This document shows positions 1-6,684 of a stretch of DNA of 64,000 bases, piece by piece. Origin of the DNA: Novosphingobium resinovorum (GTDB taxonomy: Bacteria; Pseudomonadota; Alphaproteobacteria; Sphingomonadales; Sphingomonadaceae). The first letter of the stretch is position 1, and each line of letters opens with the position of its first letter. The notes beneath the pieces are model-generated. The model did no database searches and was not told the origin of the DNA. It worked only from the letters and a program-made list of their open reading frames with translations. The position numbers and the translations under genes are program-made. Where the stretch lies: positions 955,001 through 1,019,000 of the forward strand of contig NZ_CP017076.1 in the NCBI RefSeq assembly GCF_001742225.1. The letters are read 5' to 3'.

Positions 1-452
1 TCGGTGCGGGCAGCCAGCAGCCCGAGGTGCTCGTCCAGCCGCTGCGCCGAGTCCAGCTGATCGACATCGAAGGCGTGATCCGCAATGCCCGGGATCGGCG
101 GAGTCGACAGGCGGCTGCCGGTGGCCAGTACGAAGCGGTCCCAGGCGATCGTCTCTCGCCCGCCGTCGCCGCGCAGGATGGTGGCCTGCTGCGTGGTCGC
201 GCCGATCGCCTCGACCAGACCGGCCACGTACCGCGCGCCGACCGCCGCGAGCAGGGCAGAAACGTCGGGGTTCATGTTCTCCAGCACGGCTTCATAAAGG
301 CGCGGACGGATCACCATGGTCGGGCTCGGCGAGACGACGACGACTTCCACGTCGTCCTCCCGCCCTGCAAGCGCAATGGCGCGGGTTGCCGACAGGGCGG
401 CCCAGACTCCGGCGAAACCGGTGCCGGCGATCAGGATGGTCTGCTTGCTCAT
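1..452 (-). CDS. Type II NADH dehydrogenase-like FAD-dependent oxidoreductase (C-terminus outside window)
   Basis: The first 150 residues of a pyridine nucleotide-disulfide oxidoreductase-fold flavoprotein; the rest runs off the left edge. The N-terminus carries a Rossmann FAD-binding GTGFAG loop (residues 10-15) after a hydrophobic strand, then the segment VIRPRLYEA that is typical of single-subunit NDH-2-like enzymes, and further on an ATGSR motif closing the first FAD domain. Family members oxidise NADH and pass electrons to membrane quinone without pumping protons. The ATG at 450-452 is preceded by an AGAGGAG ribosome site. The gene lies 147 bp downstream of the Rrf2 regulator on the same strand, so redox control of this dehydrogenase by that regulator is plausible (inference). 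The exact subfamily cannot be fixed without the C-terminal half. Confidence 0.85.
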   Translation of the reverse strand, partial: MSKQTILIAGTGFAGVWAALSATRAIALAGREDDVEVVVVSPSPTMVIRPRLYEAVLENMNPDVSALLAAVGARYVAGLVEAIGATTQQATILRGDGGRETIAWDRFVLATGSRLSTPPIPGIADHAFDVDQLDSAQRLDEHLGLLAART

Positions 453-599
453 CGATCTTCTCCTCTTGTGCGCCGGACGCGGCTCATCGTCCCGACAAGC
501 GCGAGGTCTGCGAAGGCAGCGCGCAAGTCGGCGCTTTCCCGGTGCGTCCGGCAGGACGCCGAGAAAGGTGTTCAGGAATGCGGGTGAGAAAGGCTCAGA

Positions 600-1139
600 T
601 CATGAAGGACCGTCCCGCCGGGGACGGCCGATGCGTGCGGTGCGGGTGGTCTGGCGATCGCCCGCCCAGTCGCGGAAATCGTTGAAGAATGTCTCGGGCG
701 CCTTGCGGCCGAAGCGGCTCGCCACGTCGCCCAGGGTCTGCGCGGCAAGAGCATCGCGCATCGCCTTCTCGGCCTGGAGCATGACAGCGTGGACGGCGCA
801 AGTTCCGGCGGTTGCCCAGCCGGGCGCATCGCCGCCGAACAGGGCGCAGCGGCCGCGCACCTCCTGACAATCGAACAGCGGCTTGTCGCCTTCGATCGCG
901 TCGATGATCTGGAGGAAGGTGATCTCGCCCGCCGGCCGCGCGAGGCGGTAGCCCCCGCGCACGCCTTCGCTGGCGGCGACGATGCCGGCTTTCTCCAGCT
1001 TGGGGAAGATCTTCGCCACGAAGCTGGGCGAGATGCCCTGGATCTCGGCGATCTCCCGGCTGCTGAGGGCGCGGCCGTCTTCCACCAGCCAGAGCAGACC
1101 GTGGATTCCATATTCGACGCTGGTGGTGATGTGGGCCAT
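600..1139 (-). CDS. Rrf2 family transcriptional regulator
   Basis: A 179-aa protein with the Rrf2 architecture: an N-terminal winged helix (residues about 1-65, including the SPSFVAKIFPKLEKAGIV recognition region and the RGGYRL wing), then a dimerisation helix. Three cysteines at 91, 98 and 114, with a histidine at 117, lie where NsrR/IscR-type members bind an iron-sulfur cluster, although the spacing is wider than in IscR. It is therefore likely to sense nitric oxide, redox state or Fe-S status, but which one cannot be told. The C-terminal tail (about 155-179) is basic and longer than usual. The gene is transcribed towards the NADH dehydrogenase; a promoter with paired repeats lies immediately upstream and suggests autoregulation. 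Confidence 0.9.
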   Translation of the reverse strand: MAHITTSVEYGIHGLLWLVEDGRALSSREIAEIQGISPSFVAKIFPKLEKAGIVAASEGVRGGYRLARPAGEITFLQIIDAIEGDKPLFDCQEVRGRCALFGGDAPGWATAGTCAVHAVMLQAEKAMRDALAAQTLGDVASRFGRKAPETFFNDFRDWAGDRQTTRTARIGRPRRDGPS

Positions 1140-1156
1140 GAACGCGGAGTTACTCT

Positions 1157-1212
1157 GTCTGCGTTAAAGCGTCAAGCATATAACGACGATAAATCTGGTC
1201 TGCGTTTATCGT
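1157..1212 (-). promoter_or_regulatory. Probable promoter and operator of the Rrf2 gene
   Basis: Read on the minus strand, TTGACG and TAACTC are separated by 17 bp just before the Rrf2 start. The sequence AACGCAGAC occurs twice, 41 bp apart (plus-strand GTCTGCGTT at 1157-1165 and 1198-1206), one copy lying between the -35 and -10 elements. A perfect 8-bp inverted repeat (ACGATAAA at 1186-1193, TTTATCGT at 1205-1212) overlaps the upstream copy. Four-turn spacing of the direct repeats and overlap with the promoter fit an autoregulatory operator; the bound protein is inferred, not shown. Confidence 0.5.
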
Positions 1213-1223
1213 GCAATCATGCG

Positions 1224-1253
1224 AAAAGGGGCGAGCCTTTCGGCCCGCCCCTT
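1224..1253 (-). terminator. Rho-independent terminator of the DoxX gene
   Basis: A 12-bp stem with one mismatch (plus-strand arms 1226-1237 and 1242-1253, TTTC loop) is followed on the minus strand by TTTT. It lies 30 bp after the DoxX stop codon and separates that gene from the Rrf2 promoter. Confidence 0.75.
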
Positions 1254-1283
1254 CCGGCAGCGTTTGCGGCGGGGCTTTCGCGT

Positions 1284-1700
1284 TCAGGCGCGAGCCTTGC
1301 CGAAAGCGACGATCTGCAGCAGGCCGCCGGCGATCGCGATGTTCTTGAAGAAGTGGATGAACTGGTTCTGGTCGGCCAGGTTGTTGTGGAAGAACGCGGC
1401 GGTGGCGAGGCTGAACAGCGCGATGACGGTGGCGACCGCACGGACCTTGTAGCCCGAGATCAGCAGCGCGCCGCCGACCACTTCGACGAGGATGGCGCCA
1501 GCCAGCGCCACGGCGGGGAGCGGGAGGCCGACCGAGGCGATGTAGGCCATCGAACCGGCGGGGTCGGCGATCTTGGACAAGCCGCTGATGATGAAGATGG
1601 CGGCGATGAGAACGCGGCCGACGAGCGGCAGCCAGGCTTCGAGGGTGCTGGCGGTGTTGGCGGGAGCGACGGGGGCGGTGTCGATGGTGGTGATGGTCAT
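1284..1700 (-). CDS. DoxX family membrane protein
   Basis: A 138-aa protein with the four-helix DoxX layout: after a polar N-terminus of about 24 residues, hydrophobic segments near 25-42, 58-78, 83-103 and 118-135. The motif IFIISGLSKIADP after the first helix and the short FFHNNLADQNQFIHFFKN loop before the last are typical of the family. DoxX proteins are poorly understood inner-membrane proteins, often tied to quinone or oxidative-stress metabolism. The gene has its own terminator and a strong 27-bp dyad about 110 bp upstream, so it is probably a regulated monocistronic unit. The neighbouring Rrf2 and NADH dehydrogenase genes are compatible with a respiratory or redox setting. Confidence 0.88.
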   Translation of the reverse strand: MTITTIDTAPVAPANTASTLEAWLPLVGRVLIAAIFIISGLSKIADPAGSMAYIASVGLPLPAVALAGAILVEVVGGALLISGYKVRAVATVIALFSLATAAFFHNNLADQNQFIHFFKNIAIAGGLLQIVAFGKARA

Positions 1701-1810
1701 GGCGGGAACTCCTGGGTGATCGGGGGCAATACGGTGACGACGGGCGTGTCGTCCTGACGCCCCCCAGATGCGCTCGATCAGGGTTCCGAAATAGTGGGAT
1801 TAAACGCGAT

Positions 1811-1837
1811 CATATGTTCGAATTATGCGAACATATG
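1811..1837. promoter_or_regulatory. 27-bp perfect dyad upstream of the DoxX gene
   Basis: CATATGTTCG (1811-1820) and CGAACATATG (1828-1837) form a perfect 10-bp inverted repeat around a 7-bp AT-rich centre, about 110 bp upstream of the DoxX start. The symmetry and the two-turn geometry suit a dimeric repressor or activator. The protein is unknown. Confidence 0.5.
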
Positions 1838-1860
1838 TTTTCGTGACCGCTCTTCAAATA

Positions 1861-1963
1861 TGTCGTCATGCCCGCGCAGGCGGGGACCCTGCTCGTGTGC
1901 TCTCCCGTTGCGCAATGGGGTAGGTCCGCAGATGGGTTCCCGCCTTCGCGGGAATGACAACGA
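1861..1963. repeat. Dispersed palindromic repeat, family A (copy 1)
   Basis: About 100 bp with imperfect terminal inverted repeats of the form GTCAT-CCCGCG-AGGCGGG / CCCGCCTTCGCGGGAATGAC around a centre containing GTTGCGCAATGGGG. A homologous copy lies inverted at 56612-56713 and shares the centre and the outer flank. It sits between the DoxX promoter and the end of the beta-glucosidase gene and carries no gene. Confidence 0.8.
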
Positions 1964-1987
1964 GAGGGTGAGATTGCGCGCGCCGCC

Positions 1988-4261
1988 CTAAGCGCTCGCC
2001 GGGGCCGCCGCGTACAAGGTGATCTGCGTGTGCAGCCCGTCCTCGGAAGACTGGCCCACCCAGACGTCGAACGCGCCCGGCTCCGCCAGCCGCCGGTTGC
2101 CGGCGCCGACGAATTCGAGGTCCGTGCGGGACAGGGTGAAGCGCACGGTGCGGCTCTCGCCCGGCTCCAGGGTGACGCGCTCCATCTTCTTGAACTCGCG
2201 GATCGGACGGGTGCGGGAGGCGACGCGGTCGCGGGTGTAGAGCTGCACGATCTCGCTGCCGCGCCGCTTGCCACTGTTGGTCAGGCGCGCGGTGATCGAG
2301 ACGGTGCCGTCCCAGCGCAGGGCGGGGTCGGAAACCTGCAGCTTGTCCAGCGTGAAGCGGGTGTAGCTCAGGCCGTGACCGAAAGGGTAGCGCGCGCTGT
2401 TGTCGGTGGTGGCGTAGCGGGCCTTGTACTCGGTGCTGCCGTTGGGGACGGTCGGGCGGCCGGTGGATTTGCGATCGTAGAAGAACGGCTCCTGCCCCGA
2501 CTCCCAGGGGAAGCTGACCGGCAGCTTGCCCGAGGGATCGACCTTGCCGAACACCACGTCGGCGATCGCATTGCCCGCTTCGGAACCGAGGAACCACGTC
2601 GCCAGCACGGCGTTGGCGTTCGCCACCCCGTCATGGATCGCCAGCGCACGGCCGTGACGAAGCAGCACGACGGTCGGCTTCTTCACCGCCGCCACCGCAT
2701 CGGCGAGCGCCTGCTGCGCGGGCGGGATCTCGATCACGGTGCGCGACTGCGCCTCGCCCGACATGTCCTGCGATTCCCCGAGGGCGAGGATCACCACGTC
2801 GGCCGCCTTCGCCGCCTTGACCGCCTCCTCGATCCCGCCGTCGGTGGGGCCGTGAATGGCGCAGCCGGCCACGACGGTCAGCTGGTCCGGATCGACCATC
2901 GCGCCGCGCAGCCCGCTGGCCACGTCCACGCCCTTGTCGGCATCGCCGTAGAAAGCCCAAGGGCCGTAGAGGTTCGCCTTGTCATCGCCGAACGGACCGA
3001 TCAGCGCGATCTTCTGCTTCTTTCCCTTGTCGAGCGGCAGCACCCCGTCGTTCTGCAGCAGCACGATGGAGCGCGCGCCCGCCTCGCGCGCGAGTTCGCG
3101 GTGAACGGGCGCGCCGATGCGCGATTTCTCCGCCGCCTCGTCCAGCGAGCGCCAGGGGTTGTCGAACAGGCCCATCGCCATCTTGACGTAGAGGATGCGC
3201 CGCACCGCCACGTCCACCGTGCCCATCGGCACCGCACCACTCTTCACGAGGTCAGGCAGATAGCGGATGTAGAGGCCGCTCTGCATCGACATATCGACCC
3301 CCGCCAGCACTGCCAGCCGCGCGGCGTCGCGGTCATCCTCGGCATAGCCGTGGGCGACCAGTTCCTCGTCGGCGGTGTAGTCCGAGAAGACGAAGCCGGT
3401 GAAACCCATCTCGCCGCGCAGGATATCGGTGAGCAGGGTGCGGTCGGCGGTCGCGGGCACGCCGTTGATCTCGCTGAACGCCGCCATCGTGGTGAGCGCG
3501 CCCGCAGCGAAGGCGGAGCCGAAGGGCGGCAGGTGCGTCTCGCGCAGGGTCTCGTCGCTGATGTCGACACTGCCGTATTCCAGCCCGCCCGCCACCGCGC
3601 CATAGGCAGCGAAGTGCTTGGGGCAGGCGAGCAACGAGTCGTCGCGCCGCAAGTCGCGCCCCTGGAATCCGCGCACCCGCGCGGCGGAGAGCAGCGCGGT
3701 CAGCGTCACGTCTTCTCCGGAGCCCTCGACCACGCGGCCCCAGCGCTGGTCACGCGCGACATCGGCCATCGGCGCGAAAGTCAGGTGCAGGCCCGCCGCC
3801 GTCGCCTCCAGCGCCATGGCGCGCGCGGTGCGCTGCGCCAGCACCGGATCGAAGCTGGACGCCTCGGCCAGCGGCACCGGGAAGATCGTCTTGAGCCCGT
3901 GGATCACGTCCCCCGCCAGCAGCAGCGGGATACCTAGGCGACTGTCGTTGACCGCGATCTCCTGCGCCTTGCGCGCGCCCGCCACGCCGATACCGTTGAA
4001 CAGGCAGCCGACGCGGCCCTTGCGGATTTCCTCCGAGAGCTTCTTCACGTCCTGGATGCCGGCCGCCGGGTTGGGCGGGTTGAAGGGGCGGAAGGCGTCG
4101 GCAAGGCAGGTCATCTGCCCGGCCTTCTCCTCGATCGTCATCTTCTTGATGAGATCGTCTACCCGCGTCACCTCTTCGGCGGCGAGAGCCCTGAACGAGA
4201 AGCCCGATGCGATGGCGCTGGCGATGATACCGGAAAGAACGGTGCGGCGGTCTGGGTTCAT
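1988..4261 (-). CDS. Glycoside hydrolase family 3 beta-glucosidase, Tat-exported
   Basis: A 757-aa BglX-like family 3 glycosidase that hydrolyses terminal beta-linked glucose (or related sugars) in the periplasm. The chosen start gives a Tat-type signal (DRRTVLSG at 4-11, hydrophobic stretch, AxA-type cleavage near 26-28); 30 more in-frame residues upstream have no signal character. The catalytic TIM barrel spans roughly 30-380, with the KHF substrate motif at 215-217 and the nucleophile Asp294 in FVFSDY. The alpha/beta sandwich follows (GSEAGNAIADVVFG, PSGKLPVSFP), and a fibronectin-III-like domain occupies about 660-750, as in full-length BglX. The gene is divergent from the 4473 gene. Substrate specificity cannot be told from sequence; cello-oligosaccharides, laminarin or plant glycosides are all possible. 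Confidence 0.93.
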   Translation of the reverse strand: MNPDRRTVLSGIIASAIASGFSFRALAAEEVTRVDDLIKKMTIEEKAGQMTCLADAFRPFNPPNPAAGIQDVKKLSEEIRKGRVGCLFNGIGVAGARKAQEIAVNDSRLGIPLLLAGDVIHGLKTIFPVPLAEASSFDPVLAQRTARAMALEATAAGLHLTFAPMADVARDQRWGRVVEGSGEDVTLTALLSAARVRGFQGRDLRRDDSLLACPKHFAAYGAVAGGLEYGSVDISDETLRETHLPPFGSAFAAGALTTMAAFSEINGVPATADRTLLTDILRGEMGFTGFVFSDYTADEELVAHGYAEDDRDAARLAVLAGVDMSMQSGLYIRYLPDLVKSGAVPMGTVDVAVRRILYVKMAMGLFDNPWRSLDEAAEKSRIGAPVHRELAREAGARSIVLLQNDGVLPLDKGKKQKIALIGPFGDDKANLYGPWAFYGDADKGVDVASGLRGAMVDPDQLTVVAGCAIHGPTDGGIEEAVKAAKAADVVILALGESQDMSGEAQSRTVIEIPPAQQALADAVAAVKKPTVVLLRHGRALAIHDGVANANAVLATWFLGSEAGNAIADVVFGKVDPSGKLPVSFPWESGQEPFFYDRKSTGRPTVPNGSTEYKARYATTDNSARYPFGHGLSYTRFTLDKLQVSDPALRWDGTVSITARLTNSGKRRGSEIVQLYTRDRVASRTRPIREFKKMERVTLEPGESRTVRFTLSRTDLEFVGAGNRRLAEPGAFDVWVGQSSEDGLHTQITLYAAAPASA

Positions 4262-4428
4262 GAACTCTTGGCTGTTGGTGCGTCGGCTTGCCCCCGTCAA
4301 ACCGCGGTAGGGCATTTTGTTGCATTGCGGCAAGGCCCGGGCGCGCGCCATGGCTTCGGATCACCCTGCCCCCGCGCCACCTCGTCGTACGGCGACACCG
4401 GGTTGACGCATCGCGCCGCACGATGCAC

Positions 4429-4461
4429 AAGATATGCGAATAATTCGCAATAGCATATCTT
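4429..4461. promoter_or_regulatory. Nested palindromes with a Fur-box-like core upstream of the 4473 gene
   Basis: The 15-bp perfect palindrome TGCGAATAATTCGCA at 4435-4449 matches the TGCNAATNATTNGCA form described for alphaproteobacterial Fur sites. It is nested inside an outer dyad, AAGATATGC (4429-4437) and GCATATCTT (4453-4461). The core lies 24-38 bp before the start codon at 4473 and about 175 bp upstream of the divergent beta-glucosidase. Iron repression of the hypothetical gene and probably of the reductase behind it is inferred. Confidence 0.6.
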
Positions 4462-4472
4462 GAGGCACGCGC

Positions 4473-4907
4473 ATGTACGACTTCCTCGACCGGCCGGTCA
4501 CCGAACTCGACAACGACGGCCGGTTCCTGCTCTGGGCCATGCGCGGATGGGCGCATTCGGCATCCAAGGGCAATTGCCCGGCGCAGTCGTTGGCGCGCGC
4601 CTTTGCCGGATACAACGCCGCCGCCGTCCTGCCGGACTTTCACATGGCGATGGCGCTCGTCAGCCGCCGGGCATCCGAAAGGATCATGGTCGCGCCGATG
4701 GGCTGCCACCGCATCTGCGAACATGAGGCGTTGCTCCTTGCACTTTGGCGCGATGTCGGTATAGGCCGCCGCGAAAACGTGCGCGCGACTCTCGCGCATG
4801 TCGTGCCATGCGACACGGTCGCCGCGGTCGCCCAGGCCATGAGCCGCGCAAGCGCCGCGATGACCATCGCCGGCTTCGGCATTGCACTGATAAACCCGCC
4901 CGCGTGA
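4473..4907 (+). CDS. Hypothetical protein, probably iron-regulated
   Basis: A 144-aa protein I do not recognise. It is mostly helical-looking, with no signal peptide and one moderately hydrophobic C-terminal stretch (about 121-140). It contains three cysteines in the second half, two of them in a GCHRICEHE cluster (about 76-84) that could bind a metal. Codon use matches its neighbours, and a GAGG ribosome site lies 8 bp before the ATG. The Fur-like palindrome directly upstream and the ferredoxin-NADP reductase gene 29 bp downstream suggest that it belongs to an iron-starvation or electron-transfer unit. The coding call rests on codon use, the ribosome site and the tight spacing to the next gene; function is unknown. 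Confidence 0.7.
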   Translation: MYDFLDRPVTELDNDGRFLLWAMRGWAHSASKGNCPAQSLARAFAGYNAAAVLPDFHMAMALVSRRASERIMVAPMGCHRICEHEALLLALWRDVGIGRRENVRATLAHVVPCDTVAAVAQAMSRASAAMTIAGFGIALINPPA

Positions 4908-4936
4908 CCCATTTGATGAACCAAGGACTGACGTTG

Positions 4937-5782
4937 ATGAACGATAGCAAGGCAGAAGCCGCCACCCTGGACAATTCGGCGGCTCCTGCGACCGTTCTGG
5001 AACCCACTGGTGCGCTGACCGTGGAAACGGTGCTTTCGGTCCATCACTGGAACGAGCACCTCTTCAGCTTCAAGATCACGCGCCCGGCCTCGTTCCGCTT
5101 CCGCTCGGGTGAGTTCATCATGATCGGCCTGCAGGGCGACAACGGCAAGCCGCTGCTGCGCGCCTATTCGATCGCCAGCCCCTCGTGGGCCGAGGAGATC
5201 GAGTTCCTCTCGATCAAGGTCGAGGACGGCCCGCTGACCTCGAAGCTGCAGCTGATCCAGCCGGGCGACCAGATCTACCTCGGCCGCAAGCCGGTGGGCA
5301 CGCTCGTCACCGACGCGCTGACGCCGGGCAAGCGCCTGTTCCTGTTCGGCTCGGGCACCGGCCTCGCGCCGTTCCTCTCGCTGATCCGCGATCCGGACGT
5401 CTACGAGATGTTCGAGCAGGTCGTGATCGTCCACTCGGTCCGCCGCGTCGCCGACCTCGCCTTCCGCCAGGAGCTGGAGAGCCAGCTGGCCGGCGACCCG
5501 CTGGTCGAGGACCAGGCGCTGGTACAGCTGACCTACGTGCCGACCGTCACGCGGGAAGAATTCCACACCACCGGCCGCATCAACGTGCTGATCGAGAACG
5601 GCCGCCTGTTCGAGGGTCTGAAGGGCGAGGCCCGCATGGACCCGGCGACCGACCGCGTGATGCTGTGCGGCTCGATGGCGATGAACAAGGACATCGCCGC
5701 GATGCTGGAAGGTCTGGGCTTCGTCGAAGGATCGAACAACAAGCCCGCCGACTTCGTGATCGAGCGCGCGTTCGTCGGCTAA
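4937..5782 (+). CDS. fpr: Ferredoxin--NADP(+) reductase
   Basis: A 281-aa FAD enzyme that moves electrons between NADPH and ferredoxin or flavodoxin. The FAD domain carries RAYSIASPSW (the RxYS motif); the NADP domain carries GSGTGLAPFLSLIRDP, HSVR, and near the end LCGSMAMNKD. The protein ends in a short FVG-type tail as in bacterial subclass enzymes with two-domain FNR folds. I chose ATG 4937 because AAGGA lies 9 bp upstream; ATG 4916, in the same frame, has no ribosome site. It follows the hypothetical 4473 gene closely and ends in a strong terminator, so the two probably form one iron-responsive transcript. Confidence 0.93.
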   Translation: MNDSKAEAATLDNSAAPATVLEPTGALTVETVLSVHHWNEHLFSFKITRPASFRFRSGEFIMIGLQGDNGKPLLRAYSIASPSWAEEIEFLSIKVEDGPLTSKLQLIQPGDQIYLGRKPVGTLVTDALTPGKRLFLFGSGTGLAPFLSLIRDPDVYEMFEQVVIVHSVRRVADLAFRQELESQLAGDPLVEDQALVQLTYVPTVTREEFHTTGRINVLIENGRLFEGLKGEARMDPATDRVMLCGSMAMNKDIAAMLEGLGFVEGSNNKPADFVIERAFVG

Positions 5783-5806
5783 GCGACGACTGCTGTGATG
5801 CGAGAG

Positions 5807-5835
5807 CGGCCTGCCCGAAAGGGCGGGCCGTTTTT
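5807..5835 (+). terminator. Rho-independent terminator after fpr
   Basis: Arms CGGCCTGCCC (5807-5816) and GGGCGGGCCG (5821-5830) with a GAAA tetraloop, followed by TTTTT (5831-5835). It lies 25 bp after the fpr stop codon. Confidence 0.92.
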
Positions 5836-5867
5836 GTTCGGGTGCGCGCTGATGGTGCCGATACAGT

Positions 5868-5935
5868 CCGTCATCCCAGCGAAGGCTGGGACCGCTCTCG
5901 TCACGTCGCGGCGTCTCGGCGAGGCTGGGATGAAG
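5868..5935. repeat. Dispersed palindromic repeat of the GTCATCCCAGC type
   Basis: Ends read CCGTCATCCCAGCGAAGGCTGGGA and, inverted, GCGAGGCTGGGATGA, giving a roughly 68-bp imperfect palindrome. It resembles family A elsewhere in the window in size and GTCAT ends but has a different body. It lies in the gap between two converging genes. Confidence 0.65.
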
Positions 5936-5972
5936 ATGGTGTTTGAATGACGACTTCGAGTGGGAAGTGGAC

Positions 5973-6182
5973 TCAATCTAATCCGTTCGGCAGCTTGGCT
6001 CCACACCAAGGGCAATACGAAATCCCGATGATCGAACTTCCACCGTCATGGATAATTAGCCCGTAACTATCTGCTTGATAGGAATAGTGGATCAAGGAGT
6101 CCGGGCAATCAAAACGGTCTTCATGATCGTCGCAATTATTCTCGATATTAGATCGCATCATTTCGCAACAGTGTTTAGCCAT
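5973..6182 (-). CDS. Small DUF6980-like cysteine-rich protein
   Basis: A 69-aa protein from ATG 6182 (a start 26 codons further upstream is open but unsupported). Its features are an N-terminal CCEMM motif, a central CPDSLIHYS motif, then a GLIIHDGGSSIIGISYCPWCGAKLP-like C-terminus in which the terminal CxxC pair looks like a zinc knuckle. This combination fits the uncharacterised DUF6980 family as I remember it. The gene is visibly lower in GC than the rest of the window and sits alone, opposite in strand to both neighbours, which suggests recent acquisition. Function is unknown; a metal-binding structural role is only inference. Confidence 0.72.
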   Translation of the reverse strand: MAKHCCEMMRSNIENNCDDHEDRFDCPDSLIHYSYQADSYGLIIHDGGSSIIGISYCPWCGAKLPNGLD

Positions 6183-6195
6183 ACTTATGGATTTC

Positions 6196-6366
6196 CTATT
6201 TCGCGAATCCTCGCAGAGGATGGTTATTTGGCATTCCTTCTTCGTTCGCGAGCCATCCAAGCGCCGATACTAACCACTCTTTGCGAAATTTTGACAACAT
6301 CGAGAAGTCGTACGACGCGGCCTCATGTCCGTAATGGGGCGGCACCGGAATGCCCCTATTCTGGCT
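6196..6366 (-). pseudogene. Possible C-terminal remnant of an unidentified gene
   Basis: A minus-strand frame of about 55 codons ends 14 bp before the DUF6980-like gene. It contains a protein-like string (HYGHEAASYDFSMLSKFRKEW), but its upstream end runs straight into a repeat element and has no start signal. The composition is closer to the low-GC islet than to the surroundings. It may be the 3' end of a gene truncated by the repeat; I do not recognise the family and it may not be coding at all. Confidence 0.25.
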
Positions 6367-6368
6367 TT

Positions 6369-6545
6369 CGGGTGGTAAACCGCCTGCGAGCTGGCCCACC
6401 CCGTCCGGCTAAGCCCTTCGGGCCAAGCCTCCCGGCCCTCCCGCGAGCGGGAGGGCGAAAGCGGTTTACCCCGCCCGCTTGCGGGAGGGGCAGCGAGACT
6501 TGCTGAGCCGAAGGCGAAGTTAGTCGCAGCGGGGTGGGCAAAGCG
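6369..6545. repeat. Complex palindromic repeat with nested hairpins
   Basis: Outer arms GCCCACCCCG (6393-6402) and CGGGGTGGGC (6530-6539) enclose two further hairpins: a perfect palindrome near 6437-6456 and a second of the same type near 6471-6490. It has no protein-like reading frame. It resembles the long intergenic repeats common in sphingomonads. Confidence 0.6.
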
Positions 6546-6684
6546 CAACGTGCGCGCCCTCACGCCTTGACTTCCCCCCGCCATTGCGCTGAAATCCCAC
6601 CAACGGGCACGCGCGGACGCCCGGTCAGACGGCAACGTCCAAGTCCGCTCCATCAGCCGTACCTGCGGCCTGCGGAGCACTTGC

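Larger units (their letters stand above)
6183..6684. other. 502-bp stretch without an intact gene
   Basis: It holds, from left to right, a possible truncated reading frame on the minus strand (6196 to about 6366), a complex palindromic repeat (about 6369-6545), and about 140 bp of leader in front of chrA that contains a GGAG ribosome site. No intact coding region is supported. Confidence 0.6.

Noticed and set aside
2030..3937. 635-codon open frame on the plus strand opposite the GH3 gene
   Set aside because: It is antisense to a complete, motif-rich family 3 glycosidase, is extremely rich in Arg/Ala/Gly/His and has no domain. Long antisense frames are normal at this GC content.
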